From assembly GCA_910589415.1 (NCBI GenBank), contig OU342630.1:87850186-87914185 (forward strand): a DNA stretch of 64,000 nt, given 5' to 3'. This DNA comes from Malachius bipustulatus (taxonomy: Eukaryota; Arthropoda; Insecta; Coleoptera; Melyridae). The notes under the pieces are model-generated. The model did not search any database. It was given only the letters and a program-made list of their open reading frames with translations, and was not told the DNA's origin. The stretch's first letter is position 1, and every line of letters begins with the position of its first letter. Positions 36,100-47,784 of the stretch are shown in pieces. A program made the translations under genes and the position numbers.

Positions 36100-39000
36100 T
36101 GTATTTTAATTTTATGAGAAATATGATGACTTGTACGTCTTATTGTATCGATTGGTTTCTCGATTTCACGGGCAATAAACTTTTAAAAGTTGCTGTAGCA
36201 ACTTACAGAATTACCAGAGTGTACTTACAAGGTAATAAACCTGCGCGTGAGATTTATAAAATTTGGTTGCTGCCTAAGATGGGGGCGTTCCGGTAGACGG
36301 TTAAAGCGAAATAGAGCAGATACTGCGCGCTGGTGGCGTTGCCTCGTTCATTTTTCGGGCGCTGTTGGGCTGTATATTTTTAATTTGTTTGTTGTTAATT
36401 ACAACCTTCGCCTTGGAATTTTTGCCCTCGCGAATAACAGCCATTATTATACGCTCGTTTTACATTTACACGAATCTAATAGGTAGGTACGCATTATAAC
36501 CACTAAATTTTGTTTCCAAAACAAGAAAATATAATATTAAGCAGCTATGTACCTACAATTGTATATTACGTACAACCGTAAGAGGCAGCTACAGATTATT
36601 GAATTTAGTATGATGTCGGTACATATATGTATACGTTGTCAGTTGTTACGTACTTGAAAAATGATATCATAAATTTCAAACTTACGGAAACGTCAATTGA
36701 AATTATAGATATTAAAATCTCGCCGAAGCAATGTCACCTGCATAATAATACCTAACATAATACGAAAACATAAGTCACGGTCTATTAAATGTTGCTACAT
36801 ACAATAATAATTACATATGAGTTATTTAACCCAAAACTAAGTCACGAACACACAAAAAAAATCAAAGCGATGCCATAGAGGATGCCATGATGCATTAAGA
36901 ACTGCTTCCTGCTTTCGAATAACCCTTTTTAAAATGGAAAACATATCACAATTCCCAACAATTTTTTTATTGAACATGAAGCAACATTGTACTTTAAGGG
37001 TGGTTAAGAGGGAAAGGAGTTCAGGTGATGATTATAATAATTATTAATATTATATGTATAAAATAAAAACATACTTTACATAATGTATCACTTCATTTAC
37101 GAGTACCTACCTACTTTTTCAAAGTTCTAAAAAAAATAGTGAAAGTATCAACTGTTATCAATTTTAACTAAATTACCAAAAAGTCTAATTAGTCCATTCA
37201 AATAGTAGGTACTTTTAAATTGCATTAATTAAAAGTTAGTGCAATTTTAATGGTAGGTATTAGGGGCGCCACTCCAGACAAGTTTCCCCCCTCGGATTCC
37301 GAAAGAGGTGGCCGCCATCTTGAATTTAAGGAACTTTTTTATATTCATTATTGTTCAAAAAATATAAATTCTCGAAAATGACACTTTAAGGAGGTGGAAA
37401 CGGTTTTTTCCGATTTTACAACAAAACGGTCAATCGGAGGTGAAAAATGGACAAAAGTTGTAGCTATTGAGTTTCTCTACAGTACGCGTGTCAAAAAAAA
37501 ATTGGCATGCTTGGTACGAATTCAGAGGGCCCCAAAACTCGACCGTCATCAATATTTTTTAAGTTTTTTTTAATTATATTGATCGCATTTTTCACCAGTC
37601 ATCATTAGGGGGGTTTTCAGGGTCACTGATAAAAATCTGGTGTCAAATTTTCAAAAAACAAAACGGCGGACGTTTTTCGTTTTAATTCACCGCATTTTGC
37701 GATAAATATATATGAAATGCGAATTTAAATAAAAAAATTTGCCTTATTATATTATTACAATAAGGGCCATTTTCCGCGAGATGAAGACGTTATTTTCCCT
37801 ACGATTTTAGGCAAAAATCATCATATCTAAAAAATATTATAATCTTTAATCTCTTTACTGGCTCCGCGGCCGCTGTGCAGGGCAGTGTATCTACTGGTGA
37901 TTTCTTGGATCTGCGGAGTTGGGATTGGCTCTAACTGGTGATTTTTCTTTAATTTTTTTACTGGCTGAACTGTTATTAATTTGACTGCGTGAATGTGCGT
38001 CTATTACCTTACCGAATGAGGAATCTACGTCATTATAAGATTGAAATCAGCAGGATAACGAACGTTTTATTCAATAGTCGTAGGGAAATATTATATACTT
38101 TTATGCTGCACTCTGGACAGCGCCGCATTATGAAAATCAAATTCAGTGAGTCATTATAAGTCGAATAACAATGGAGATTCTTCTTAGTGTTTACTCAGTG
38201 TGCTAAAAAGGATTTATGAATTTATGATACTTACCCTCTTCATATTATTGGCCACTTTAATACCTATACCATATATCAATCATTTTATCTGTCATTTCTG
38301 TAAGCCTCTTTTCAACTACGAATATTTTGATTTCGTTACCAGATTTCTATCGATGTGCAAGAAAACTCGATTTTTTTCGCGACTTTACTACAAAATTAGT
38401 TTTTTTTTAATGGCGCCCCAACGAATAAAAAACTGATTATGCCATTCTATGGTCCTATATATCATTAATTACACGATCCTCAAAGTTTCAATTTTTTATC
38501 ATTAAAACCTTAATAATTTCCGGATGGAAGTTATAGATAGACCATGTATAGTTTAGATAGAGATTAGAGACCAAGAATAATAGATAGACACATTTATATA
38601 GGTGCCGTGGTTAGATTGTTCCATGGCTTAGAATTTTCAGGACATGAGCCTTTTTATAATTAAATGAATGTAATGTTTTGATACGCGACATAATCATAAA
38701 CAATTTAATGCTGGACATTGTTTAATTAACATGTCTGTAATCAGTTTTATAATAAGCTGGGACGCAAAAAAAAAACACTCTAGGCCAAAACAATCCATAC
38801 AATCTTTTTTATGAATACATTCATTCCATAATTATTATTGTTACGAATTTATCTGTGATAATAAAAGAATTAATTTATAACGAGATCGCTTGTAATTACT
38901 ATTATTAGTGAAACTGGCATAAATTTTTTTTAATGATTTAGTGCAGCAATTAGTAATAAAGTCAAGTGGTTAAAGGTTTGTAAATTAAATCCCATAGCCA

Positions 39001-40094
39001 CTCACATAATTAGAATAGGAGAGGCAGAAGATAAGCACCGCTGAACTTAACCCAATGGGAAATAAATGTAAGAATAATTATTATTATTATGGGTATGGGT
39101 ATCAAGTATTCAGAGTACTCAGTACTGAGGTTATTAGTTTGATTTACGGTAGTAAATTGTAAATAAAAGCCTTGCATATAGCATCTCTAAATTTTCATAA
39201 CAAAATTTTATCATAAATTAAATGGACCCCATAGAATCCCCATAGAAATTGGTCTAGCCGGTTTTGTTTCTCGATTTGGGGATCGGTTATAGGTAAAGAT
39301 GTTACTTAAAGGTATTATTTTATTTTGAGGGCGTATTCCTGAACCCATTATAAGTAAACAAAAATTTAAATCGTTTTTCTTATTATTATCTCAAAGATCC
39401 TTTCGTCGATAATATTGTTCTAATTTGGCAGTGTAATTTTTATAATAAGGTGCTCCTTTAGCCTAATTATTAATGCAAATTATTACCGAAATATCCAAGA
39501 GGATATTTATTATTATTTAGTGACGTGATTATAATTACAGTGACGTTGATAGAGGGTATATGACCCCGAGTATGACCCCTTTTTCGCTCAACAGCTTCTA
39601 CGCCCATGGACTTACCAAGACCTTACTTATCAGCGTTGGATTCCCGGGAGATTTCTTACAAAAAAAAAGGTATACTTATGAATATTTATGATGCCATAAT
39701 AAGCTCATTTTTTTCGATATTAATCGTTATCTTTGGATAGAAAATAATAATTTAAAAAATCTGTGAATTTGTAGGTATATTTTGTACATTTTTTGTAACG
39801 GTATGAGGAAATTTGGACTCAATTTACTTAAAAACTATGGGGAATTTCGAATATTCATAACTATAATTATTTATTATAAGTTATTGAACGAAAAAGGGCT
39901 CATATACCCTGCATCTACGCCACTGATGATTTTTTTTGCCCGCGTTTTTCTTAGCTTTGTGTGCTCTAAATTATTATAATACCTACCTCTAAGTATGAAA
40001 TAAAAATATTGAGAAAGTCAAAGTTATGTGGCGAAAATTGATTTTTTTTCAATCTGCATCTTTTTTCTAAGCTTTTCCGGATATATGTTTATTA
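36100..40094. other. Long gene-poor stretch
   Basis: AT-rich. 36240-36430, 37260-37560 and 37860-37960 are less AT-rich, but no domain, splice pattern or repeat pair was recognised in any of them. Confidence 0.35.
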
Positions 40095-40567
40095 GGCCAG
40101 TAGAATGGTATTTTGAGTTTGCGTTATCATGCACAAATTTTGTACTATACTAAATTGGATAGAGCATCATTAGGAAATGTTAAATCCAAATTTGCAGCAC
40201 CGTGCGATTTTTTTTTACCGAGTTATGCAGAAAAGCGTTTTTTATTTTATTTTCACGAATATCTCGGCTTCTATCTATCGAACATAAGTAAACGACATAT
40301 CATTCTCTTCGTTATGGAATTATCTACATTTTTTATACAAATATTATTTTTGTTACACTGATAATAAAAATAATATTGAGGTTTAAAGTTAAAAATTTGT
40401 CTTTTGAATAAGGTTTTTTGCAAATTACTTATTTTTTCTGCATTTTACCGCTGGAAAGCCCAAGTAGTTTTTTGAAGAACAGTCAATTACCTGTGCACTG
40501 GTAGGTCAATCTTGAAAATCCAATAATCCAGTCTCCGGCAATCTACGCGCAAACATGTGCATGTCGG
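40095..40567 (+). repeat. Left long TIR of the 3-kb element
   Basis: Inverse of 42619-43101 with scattered mismatches and indels. Confidence 0.85.
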
Positions 40568-40733
40568 TGATGTACAATTTTGAATTAACGAATACATTCG
40601 TCAACGACTCGAAAACTCGCATGAAGAATTGAGCATTTGTTATAATTTACATTCAATGTGCAACCTTTCTACGTTTATTGTTCATAAATATTCAATATTT
40701 TAAATTGCAAAACACACAAGTTAATAATCTTTA

Positions 40734-40850
40734 TGCAACAAGTGCATAAAGTGGTACTTTTTTTCACGACTGGGAAGTTTGACCGCATGAGCCGCAGGCG
40801 AATGCGGCAATCCCAGAAGTGAAAAAAAGGCACTTTATGCATATGTTGCA
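40734..40850. repeat. 117-base imperfect hairpin inside the 3-kb element
   Basis: TGCATAAAGTG and TTTTTTTCAC blocks on the left are mirrored by GTGAAAAAAAGGCACTTTATGCA on the right, around a centre with GAGCCGCAGGCGA. The outer ends TGCAACA and TGTTGCA also pair. Confidence 0.8.
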
Positions 40851-40980
40851 TACAAAATTTTATCTACGAGTGACTTAAATTAGAACGAAAAGTTATTATT
40901 ATAAAAAAAACTTTCCAATGCATTCATATCTTATGTAAGTGTTTCTTTGAAGCTATTAACGCTTTTTTCATCACGTCAGT

Positions 40981-41130
40981 TCATAAAGGTGACATATTGC
41001 TTAATATACGCTTCTTTAGATTTTTGAGGTAGGTACCTAACAGATTTTGTGCAGCCATATTTGATTGAAAAATAATTTCTTCTGGGGTAGAAGATATTTC
41101 ATTCATTGAATCATCTACAATGGTATCCAT
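40981..41130 (-). pseudogene. Short 49-codon reading frame, function unrecognised
   Basis: The minus-strand ATG at 41128-41130 reads MDTIVDDSMNEISSTPEEII and then a hydrophilic stretch including SNMAAQNLL to a TGA at 40981-40983. The composition looks coding, and the SNMAAQNLL region faintly recalls N-termini of transposon-encoded tyrosine recombinases, but this is only an impression. It may be a truncated first exon of the 3-kb element. Confidence 0.25.
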
Positions 41131-41720
41131 TTTAGGTATAATTAAACGACACAAAACACAAAATATTAATTGTACATAGATCTGGCGCTCTGCTAATAAA
41201 CTACGACGTTTCTCTAGTATAGGTGCATGGTGTCAACAAGCCGAGCACGGAGAAACACAAAACACAAGTATTAGGAGCGGTTGGCGTCGGGATGCAATAA
41301 TGTAATCCAGCGATCAGCGTCTCGTGTATCAGCGATCGCCGAATCGAGCCGCTCCGCTGACTAGAACTTGTACTGTACTTGGTTCGTCGCTTCGTCGTGC
41401 AGTAACTTGTCAGATTTAGCGTTAAATAATGAACCGCTACGGCACTTTATTTCACTCTTCAAGATAATCATACATTTTATGAACTAAGAAACGTCTAAAA
41501 AAGTGCATTTTATGAATCACTCGTAGATAAATAACTATTATTTTGAATAATTTCTTTATTGCATGCTTAGTTGCTAAATTTGAAGTAAAAAACATATGAG
41601 TGTATTTTTTTTTAAGAAAAATCAAGTAATAATCAGTCAAACAAACTACAAAGTGCTTTTACAAGAGTAAAGATTATAATTTTATTTTTTTCTAGCACGT
41701 TTCGATGGGCCAGGTTCTTC

Positions 41721-42390
41721 CTAATTTTCTTTGTTTACTATTCCACAATAAATTTTGTCTGAATTCTTAGCTCGGCTATAATATCGAGGCAGGGAAGCCG
41801 TGGTTAGCAAATACATGTCTTCATCATCGCTGCTGTCGTCAGTTATTTCCGCGACGTTTAAACAACTTTGACCTGAGCAGTTCTTGCAAACTGCAGAGCA
41901 TTTCAGTCCTGCTTTTCTGCAGCCACAAGCTGCCCCGCAATCTTTTGTGGATGCACAGGAAATAACCTTGAGATGTGAAGATGGAATTGGATCTTTAGTG
42001 CTCATTACGGGTTCTAATCCACATTTATGTCTCTTCCAGCCCCAGGTTTCCGCTTCCAAGATATTGCCAAGCCATGCTTGGATTTGGTAACAAGTTCGAA
42101 ATGAATGCTGCTGAGCAGCTCACTCTGATGGTGGTAAAGAAGTAAGATCCGATTTTGTCTTTTGTCCCATGCGGGAAAAAAAGTTGAAACGAAATTCGTC
42201 GTAGGATTTTTCGTTGTTTCGGCCATAGAGAGCGATAAAGACTTATTTTCCTGTTGACGCAATCAGTTCGTGGTTCGGCTTTTTTGATTTAAAATATTAC
42301 AACATTTGTTGCAGATGATTTTTTCTGGTTTAAGAGTAGAACTCAGTTTTTTCTGACCCTTTTCCAAGTTTTTGAGACAAACATTGGTGA
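41721..42390 (-). pseudogene. Transposon-encoded cysteine-rich (CXC/tesmin-like) protein remnant
   Basis: The minus strand reads, from about 42390, a CNKCCNIL segment. Near 42140 it reads LPPSE, then an in-frame TGA, then AAQQHSFRTCYQIQAWLGN (the LPPTE-x-A-x-x-x-HS-x-R-x-Y-x-QVQ-x-WLG pattern). The frame continues through WGWKRHKCGLEPVM and a cysteine cluster with CGAACGCRKAGLKC, CKNC and SC, ending at 41721. This layout recurs in uncharacterised arthropod repeat-encoded proteins. The Cys spacing resembles a CXC domain, which binds DNA in tesmin/TSO1 proteins. The premature TGA and frame changes upstream make it non-functional. Lying between the long TIRs, it is probably part of that element. 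Confidence 0.55.
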
Positions 42391-42618
42391 CGTGTTTTCC
42401 GAGTTAATATAAATTGACTGTTTATAATTAGTCACGGTGACTAGAAGTTTTCACGCAACTAAGAACGCACGTGATAGCGGCGGGAAAACATACACTGACA
42501 GATCCCAATATCTCACACAAAACTCACTTTCATGAATAAAATAGATACACACTACAATTCCACTCACAAAAGATAAAAAAATCAACGAAAAAAAAAAACG
42601 GATAAAATACCAATTTTC

Positions 42619-43101
42619 GACATGCACAACTTCTCAGGTGGATTACCAGAGACTCGTTTATCGGATTTTCATGATTGACCAATCAGCGTAACGGTAATTG
42701 ACTGTTCTTCAAAAAACTACTAGGGCTTTCCAGCGTTAAAATGCAAAAAAAAATAAGTAATTTGCAAAAAACCTTATTCGAAAGACAATTTTCTAACTTT
42801 AAACCTCAATATTGTTTTTATTATCAGTGTAACAAAAATAATATTTGTATAAAAAATATAGGTAATTCCATAACGAAGAGAATGATATGTCATTTGCTTA
42901 TGTGCGATAGATAAGAACCGAGATATTCGTAAAAATAAAAAAATAAACGTTTTTTGGCATAGCTTGGTAAAAAAAAAATCACACGGTGCTGCAAATTTGG
43001 ATTTAACATCTCTTAAGGGTCCCCTATCGAATTTTGTATAGTATAGAATTTGTGCATGGTAACGCAAACTGAGGACATTTTTGAGGACGATTCTACTGGC
43101 C
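42619..43101 (-). repeat. Right long TIR of the 3-kb element
   Basis: Inverse of 40095-40567. The open minus-strand frame across it is a by-product of the repeat and not a gene. Confidence 0.85.
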
Positions 43102-43326
43102 TATATGGGAACTATTATTCCCTAAAACGGATCTTCTGGTGAAGTCCTGCTACAAAAAACTGACTCACGCTGTATAAATAATAAAACATGTGATTACTGA
43201 TCATTCAATACACCCTGTGTTTACTTCAGTTAGGTAGATACATAATCATGAAACTGACGTTTACCTAAGTAGAGTTTGACAGTTAAATATAGATAGAATA
43301 ATAATTCTCAAAATTACAGTACAATC

Positions 43327-44121
43327 ATGATCGATTCCCGTTTATTTTACGAGCGCTTCGACAAGTACAAGCAAATAGACGATATAATTGATGCACGAAA
43401 AAAGTTGGGTCAATACAACGTCTATAACAATCTAACAGGAAATTCGGTAAACTTCAGATATGCCTACTCCAGTTCAGTCAGTGATCGGTGCGCTAAATAC
43501 GAAGACGCAATGATGATAAGTGATGGTGATTGTTTGAACAACTTGAAATCGACCGATTCTGAGATAACGGTGGTTCGAGTGAGGTGCAATAATTTTCCGA
43601 AAAGGAGGTTCAATAAATGGGATATGCAAGACGATGCCGTACCCGGAGATGGGTCGCACTTAGGAGAGAGTCCTTCTTTGGTAAATTTAGCAACGCTTGT
43701 GGCTCAAACTAATCAGAACATTTTATGTGATAACAGGGAATACTTGGTCCCTCTGTCATCGTGGGATCACTATTTGTGTAAACCGGAAAATGAGCTTCCC
43801 AACGAGTGTTGCTCTTCTCACAAAGAAGAGTTCAATGAGAATAGTAATCCATATTGCGACGATAGTTCTGAGGATAATTCGTCCCATGCTGCTTCGACGT
43901 CAATGAATGAAAATAGAACGCCGGAAAATCCGAGCTACGAAAGTGGATGTTCAAAAAATGATAATTCTCCTGAATGCATCAATTCCAGTGAGCATTCTTC
44001 AAGTTCACGTTCAAGTCTAGCTGGGCGGTTTTCTAAGTTTATAAGAAAGAACTACAAGAAGTTGTTAAAAAACCCATCTTCTTCCGATTCAATAAATTAT
44101 CAAAATAAGGAACTAGAATGA
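43327..44121 (+). CDS. Unrecognised 264-aa acidic Ser/Asn-rich protein
   Basis: ATG at 43327 (context ACAATCATGA) to TGA at 44119-44121, uninterrupted. I do not recognise a family. The N-terminal third (MIDSRLFYERFDKYKQIDDI) is mixed and possibly folded, with aromatic residues and an IDARKKLGQYNVYNN segment. The middle has VVRVRCNNF and a conserved-looking LVNLATLVAQTNQN. The following 80 residues are acidic, Ser/Asn-rich and likely disordered, and the last 35 contain a basic GRFSKFIRKNYKKLLKN stretch that could bind nucleic acid or membrane. No signal peptide or transmembrane segment is apparent. An ACAG acceptor-like word lies 7 bases before the ATG, so an upstream exon is possible. AATAAA occurs near 44156 and at 44248-44253. 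It sits 225 bases from the end of the 3-kb element, with no repeat relation to it. Confidence 0.7.
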   Translation: MIDSRLFYERFDKYKQIDDIIDARKKLGQYNVYNNLTGNSVNFRYAYSSSVSDRCAKYEDAMMISDGDCLNNLKSTDSEITVVRVRCNNFPKRRFNKWDMQDDAVPGDGSHLGESPSLVNLATLVAQTNQNILCDNREYLVPLSSWDHYLCKPENELPNECCSSHKEEFNENSNPYCDDSSEDNSSHAASTSMNENRTPENPSYESGCSKNDNSPECINSSEHSSSSRSSLAGRFSKFIRKNYKKLLKNPSSSDSINYQNKELE

Positions 44122-45464
44122 AACATACACTATACTATACCTATTTGCCGATAAAAAATAAAAAAGTGGATTGCGTTAATCTTTTTTTTTTGCATAAACT
44201 GAACAGTTTTTGTACCTATGACCTACTTAATTTGATTTGAATTATAAATAAATCTTATAATCCATTTTTTAGGTTTTAACCCAGCCCTAGGCTTTTGCCC
44301 CTAGGTTAGCTGGGAGTCTTCAGTCTAAAAAAAATTTCGGGAAAAAAAACGAGATCTCACGAGAGCGCACAGCCTTGTGGTGTGGCGCAATCGCGTATCT
44401 GTCCATTACTCTCCAAGATATCGCCGTTTTGGTTCTTAGTTTTTTTTTTTGCCAAAATGTGAGTCACCGGGAATAACGGACTGAGTTGGAGGTATAATTC
44501 AGGGGGAGGCAATGAGTTTACAGAGACGAAAAAATTAATTTCTGTAAATTCATGTTCCCTGAGGGTTTCGGCCAATTTTTGTGCGGATCGGTGGATTAGG
44601 GGCGAAGAGGCGGTAACCTAAATCACACGGAATCGGACATGACTCAAACAGTTTTTACACCAAATCGCGCAGTAAAACATACAATTATTTTCTTAGATTG
44701 ATTGATGCTTAGATTAGATTGAGCCTATCGATTGATTTTTTTTTTTTTAATAAACAAATGGCGGCCAAAAGAAAAAAAATGTTAGATTTTTATAATGAAG
44801 GAGGGGGGGAGATTTTTTAACCAACCGAAAGGTTTTTTAAATCTCTTGAAAACGAAAACGAGCCTGGCCTGGGCTTTGTCCCTTGATTGGGACAAAGGCA
44901 AATTTTTCACTTGGAAAAAATTTAATATATTTCAGAGGGAACTAACATCAAAAGCATATTACTTATAGGTACTTATAAGAAATACAATGACGGAACTATA
45001 ATGCATGGAAAAAATGAGACTAATTAATTTATGAAACCAAAGTTAAACTCTCATCCTACGCCTGTGTGCCTAACCTACCTATATTAAAATTATAATACCT
45101 GCTAGGCTTTTGGATAACCCATATGTTTCATATAAAATTACATGCATAAGATTATGTTACCTTTTACCATCAATATAATTTACCTTCAGCGGAAGGCGTT
45201 ATACTTAACAAAGGACAAGGAAAGGAAGTCTGTTGTAATTTTGCACTACCTGGTCTTTTACGTGAAGAAATTCAAGTTTTTTTTCCTTTATTTTTTGAAG
45301 TCTATAATATGTAATACCATGTAGGTAGTAAAAAACTTATGCAATACTGAGTTACAATTAATTTTAAAATACCTCCCTGATGATTATCTGGACATAATAT
45401 TTCGCCACAGTGCTTCTCGATTAAGAAATACAGTGTGTCCCTTTCTTATACAGTGTCTCGTAAA
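44122..45464. other. Gene-free stretch downstream of the 264-aa gene
   Basis: It includes a short hairpin at 44280-44314 (CCCAGCCCTAGG with CCTAGGTTAGCTGGG). A segment near 44740-44780 (ATGGCGGCCAAAAGAAAAA) resembles part of repeat family 1. Confidence 0.4.
44248..44253 (+). terminator. Candidate polyadenylation signal
   Basis: AATAAA 127 bases after the stop of the 264-aa gene. Another candidate lies near 44156. Confidence 0.4.
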
Positions 45465-45830
45465 CGCTAATAATTATTAAGAGATACAAAGTCGGTTAAA
45501 CTAAAGAAAAGATGCCCTATTTTGTGGCCATCTTGAATCCGTCAAGACATACCCGACCATTCCTGAAATATTCTGAAAAAACTTAAAAATCGAGATTTCT
45601 TATTTTTGCCATATCTTTTTATTATTGAAAATTAATAAATATTTTTTGTAGGTTTAGATAAGCCGTCAAGAGCTATCCCTATCTGACATTTAAAAAATGT
45701 TCAAAGCCGACTAGATCCCAGAGTTTTCATAGACAATGTTTGTTTTCTCATACTTCCATACCTATTAGTTACTTTTTTATGTCGTTCGGAAAAAAAAATC
45801 ATAGAAACCAAAAACTAATTGTTAAATGTT
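45465..45830 (+). repeat. Half copy of dispersed repeat family 1
   Basis: Contains AAAAATCGAGATTTCTTATT, the GTCAAGAGCTATCC block and the CTAGATCCCAGAGTTTTCAT block in the same order as the other copies. The second arm is missing. Confidence 0.7.
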
Positions 45831-46217
45831 CTTTTTCGTTTTGGGTTTTAGGTTCTTGATAATTAAAGTATTATTTTTCAAAAATATTTTTATAAAAATG
45901 AAACGTTTCGGGACCGATTGGTCCCTTATTCACTCATAAATTGTAAAAAATATGTAAAAACTTGAAAATACTTTAAAAAATCATAATTATTATAGTAAGA
46001 TGTCGCAAATGGGGTGTTTTTTTTTATTTTAATTTTAGAAAAAATATAAATTAATTTTCAGAATCAAGATCAAAATTACATCCTGTATACTGTAATGGTG
46101 ATGATGAGTGATGCTTTATTATAGCCTCGATTATAGCACTCGCTACTTTGTGCAAAAAAAAGGGGGAAACGATAAATATAATAATAAACAACCCACTTGA
46201 TAACGAACATACCCTAT
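45831..46217. other. AT-rich spacer
   Basis: No supported feature. Confidence 0.4.
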
Positions 46218-46394
46218 ATTTTTTTAACAGGGAGCATCGGTCTTAACCTCGGTCTTAACTGTGTAGATAAGAAACGAGCACAAACAACCATGCCGAGCTG
46301 GGATTCGAACCCAGACGGTGACAACGTCAACGGCTAAAACAGTCAGCGACCTAAACCGCCGCGCTACCTCCTGCGCCACCTCCTGCGCCACCCT
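46218..46394 (-). mobile_element. Second tRNA-derived SINE, minus strand
   Basis: On the minus strand the head reads box A-like TAGCGCGGCGG and box B GGTTCGAATCCC. The spacing between them is longer than in the 8.7-kb SINE, suggesting a class II (long variable arm) tRNA ancestor. The tail segment GGGAGCATCGGTCTTAAC...TGTGTAGATAAG (plus-strand 46230-46270) matches the other SINE but has a 12-base duplication. GGTGGCGCAGGA is duplicated at the 5' end. The A tail is reduced to a short T run near 46218. Confidence 0.72.
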
Positions 46395-46739
46395 ACAATT
46401 TGTTAGAGCTCTTACTCATTATGGATATCTCTTATTATCTACCGCGTTTACAAAAAATACAAAAAAAATTCTACTGTAGTGTTTAAACACACGGACATGC
46501 ATCATTATTATTACCTTATCTGTTTTCTGTTTGCTGAAGCGACGGTAGAATGATCGAAGTAATTAGTCAATAAACGGTGATTGAGCAGGAAGCTCGGCAG
46601 GAAGGTTTTGTTTGTGTTTGATTCGGTGTTTTATTACAATCAGTTCCCTATCAACCCCAATATTATAGGGGGACGAGGGTATTGATTAGGACAAAGTCGA
46701 CAGACAACATAATTTAAAAATAAAAGTACTACCGATGTG
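46395..46739. other. Spacer
   Basis: No coding seen. A small hairpin-like ATTATAGGGGG region lies near 46660. Confidence 0.35.
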
Positions 46740-47498
46740 TGTTATCTTGAAAGATATGAAGTCTAAATTGGGCCAAATTTACACAATTTTAACTTTATTA
46801 AGAATTTGAAAAAATAATTAGGAAAACTTAAGGCGTTGCTGAAATGACCCGAAAAAAATGAAAAATCGAGATTCCTTATTGTTGGCATATTTCGTTTATT
46901 ATTGAAAATAAATGAATAATTTTTTGTAGGTTCACATAAGTGGTCATGAGCTATCTATTTGACTTTTGTTTTTCTTATGGCCGCTATTTTTTTTTGTCGT
47001 TAGGTATGAAAAAAATATAGGAACCAAAATATGATCACATTCAAAAATTTTATTTTAAAAATAAGAAAAATTAAGAAAAATAATTTTGAATGTGATTAAT
47101 TTTTGGTTTCTATAATTTTTTTTTAATACCGAAAGACATAAAAAATAATATGGCGGTCATAAGAGAAACAAAAGTTAACTATGAAAACTCTAGGATCTAA
47201 TTTTGAAAATTTTTGTAATGTTAAATGGATAGCCTTTGACGACTTATGTTAACCTTTTCCTGTAATTGGGTGTATTGTTACCTGTTGGAAACAAATAAAG
47301 ATAAAGATTATTAAAGATTATTATTAAAGATTATTAACCTACAATAAAATGATTTATTAATTTGAATAATAAAAAGAGTGCCAAAAATTAAAAATTACAA
47401 TATTTCAGTTTTTCAGGATATATTATGCATTTCCTAGGATATTTCAAAAATTGAGCAACTTTGCCCCAATTTAACCGAGTTCGTACTCTCAAGATAAC
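46740..47498. mobile_element. Full palindromic copy of repeat family 1
   Basis: The outer ends GTTATCTTGA...AAATTGGG and CCCAATTTAACC...CAAGATAAC are inverse. The arms meet near 47060-47080 around AATTTTATTTTTAAAAATAAG-like sequence. A short simple repeat near 47300-47340 lengthens the right arm. Non-coding foldback element. Confidence 0.8.
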
Positions 47499-47784
47499 CG
47501 AGATCCCCATACCTACTTAAGCTAGAAAAACGAACACCCGTATGCTTTCACGGCTGGCTTCAATTGAAAATCATAATTTGGAAATAGACCATGGCAAAAC
47601 AGCCCGGAATCAATTATAATTTCAAAATGAAAAAATGATTCAAAAGATTGCCAGATAAAATTTATATATAATTATTTTATCTGGCATATATTTTAATTAT
47701 TAAATCAATGCATAATGTGTGAATGTGACTAAAAGTAACAAGGAAGACTGAAAAAATTAAAAAAAAATGGCAACTCTATGACTT

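Larger units (their letters stand above)
40095..43101 (-). mobile_element. 3-kb DNA element with TIRs of about 475 bp and a CXC-like coding remnant
   Basis: 40095-40567 and 42619-43101 are imperfect inverse copies. Both begin GGCCAGTAGAAT and share, in order, TTTGCGTTA-CATGCACAAATT, TTTGCAGCACCGTG and TTTTTTGAAGAACAGTCAATTAC. Between them are a decayed minus-strand coding remnant (41721-42390), a hairpin (40734-40850) and a GC/CpG-richer patch (41180-41420). The transposase type could not be identified. TA precedes GGCC on both ends, which could be part of the repeat or of the target. Confidence 0.8.

Noticed and set aside
42774..43067. 97-codon minus-strand frame as a gene
   Set aside because: It lies wholly inside the right long TIR, and its mirror at 40113-40361 is also open; both are by-products of AT-rich repeat sequence.
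44280..44314. Hairpin as a bacterial-type terminator
   Set aside because: The window is eukaryotic, and the hairpin lies beyond both candidate poly(A) signals of the 264-aa gene.
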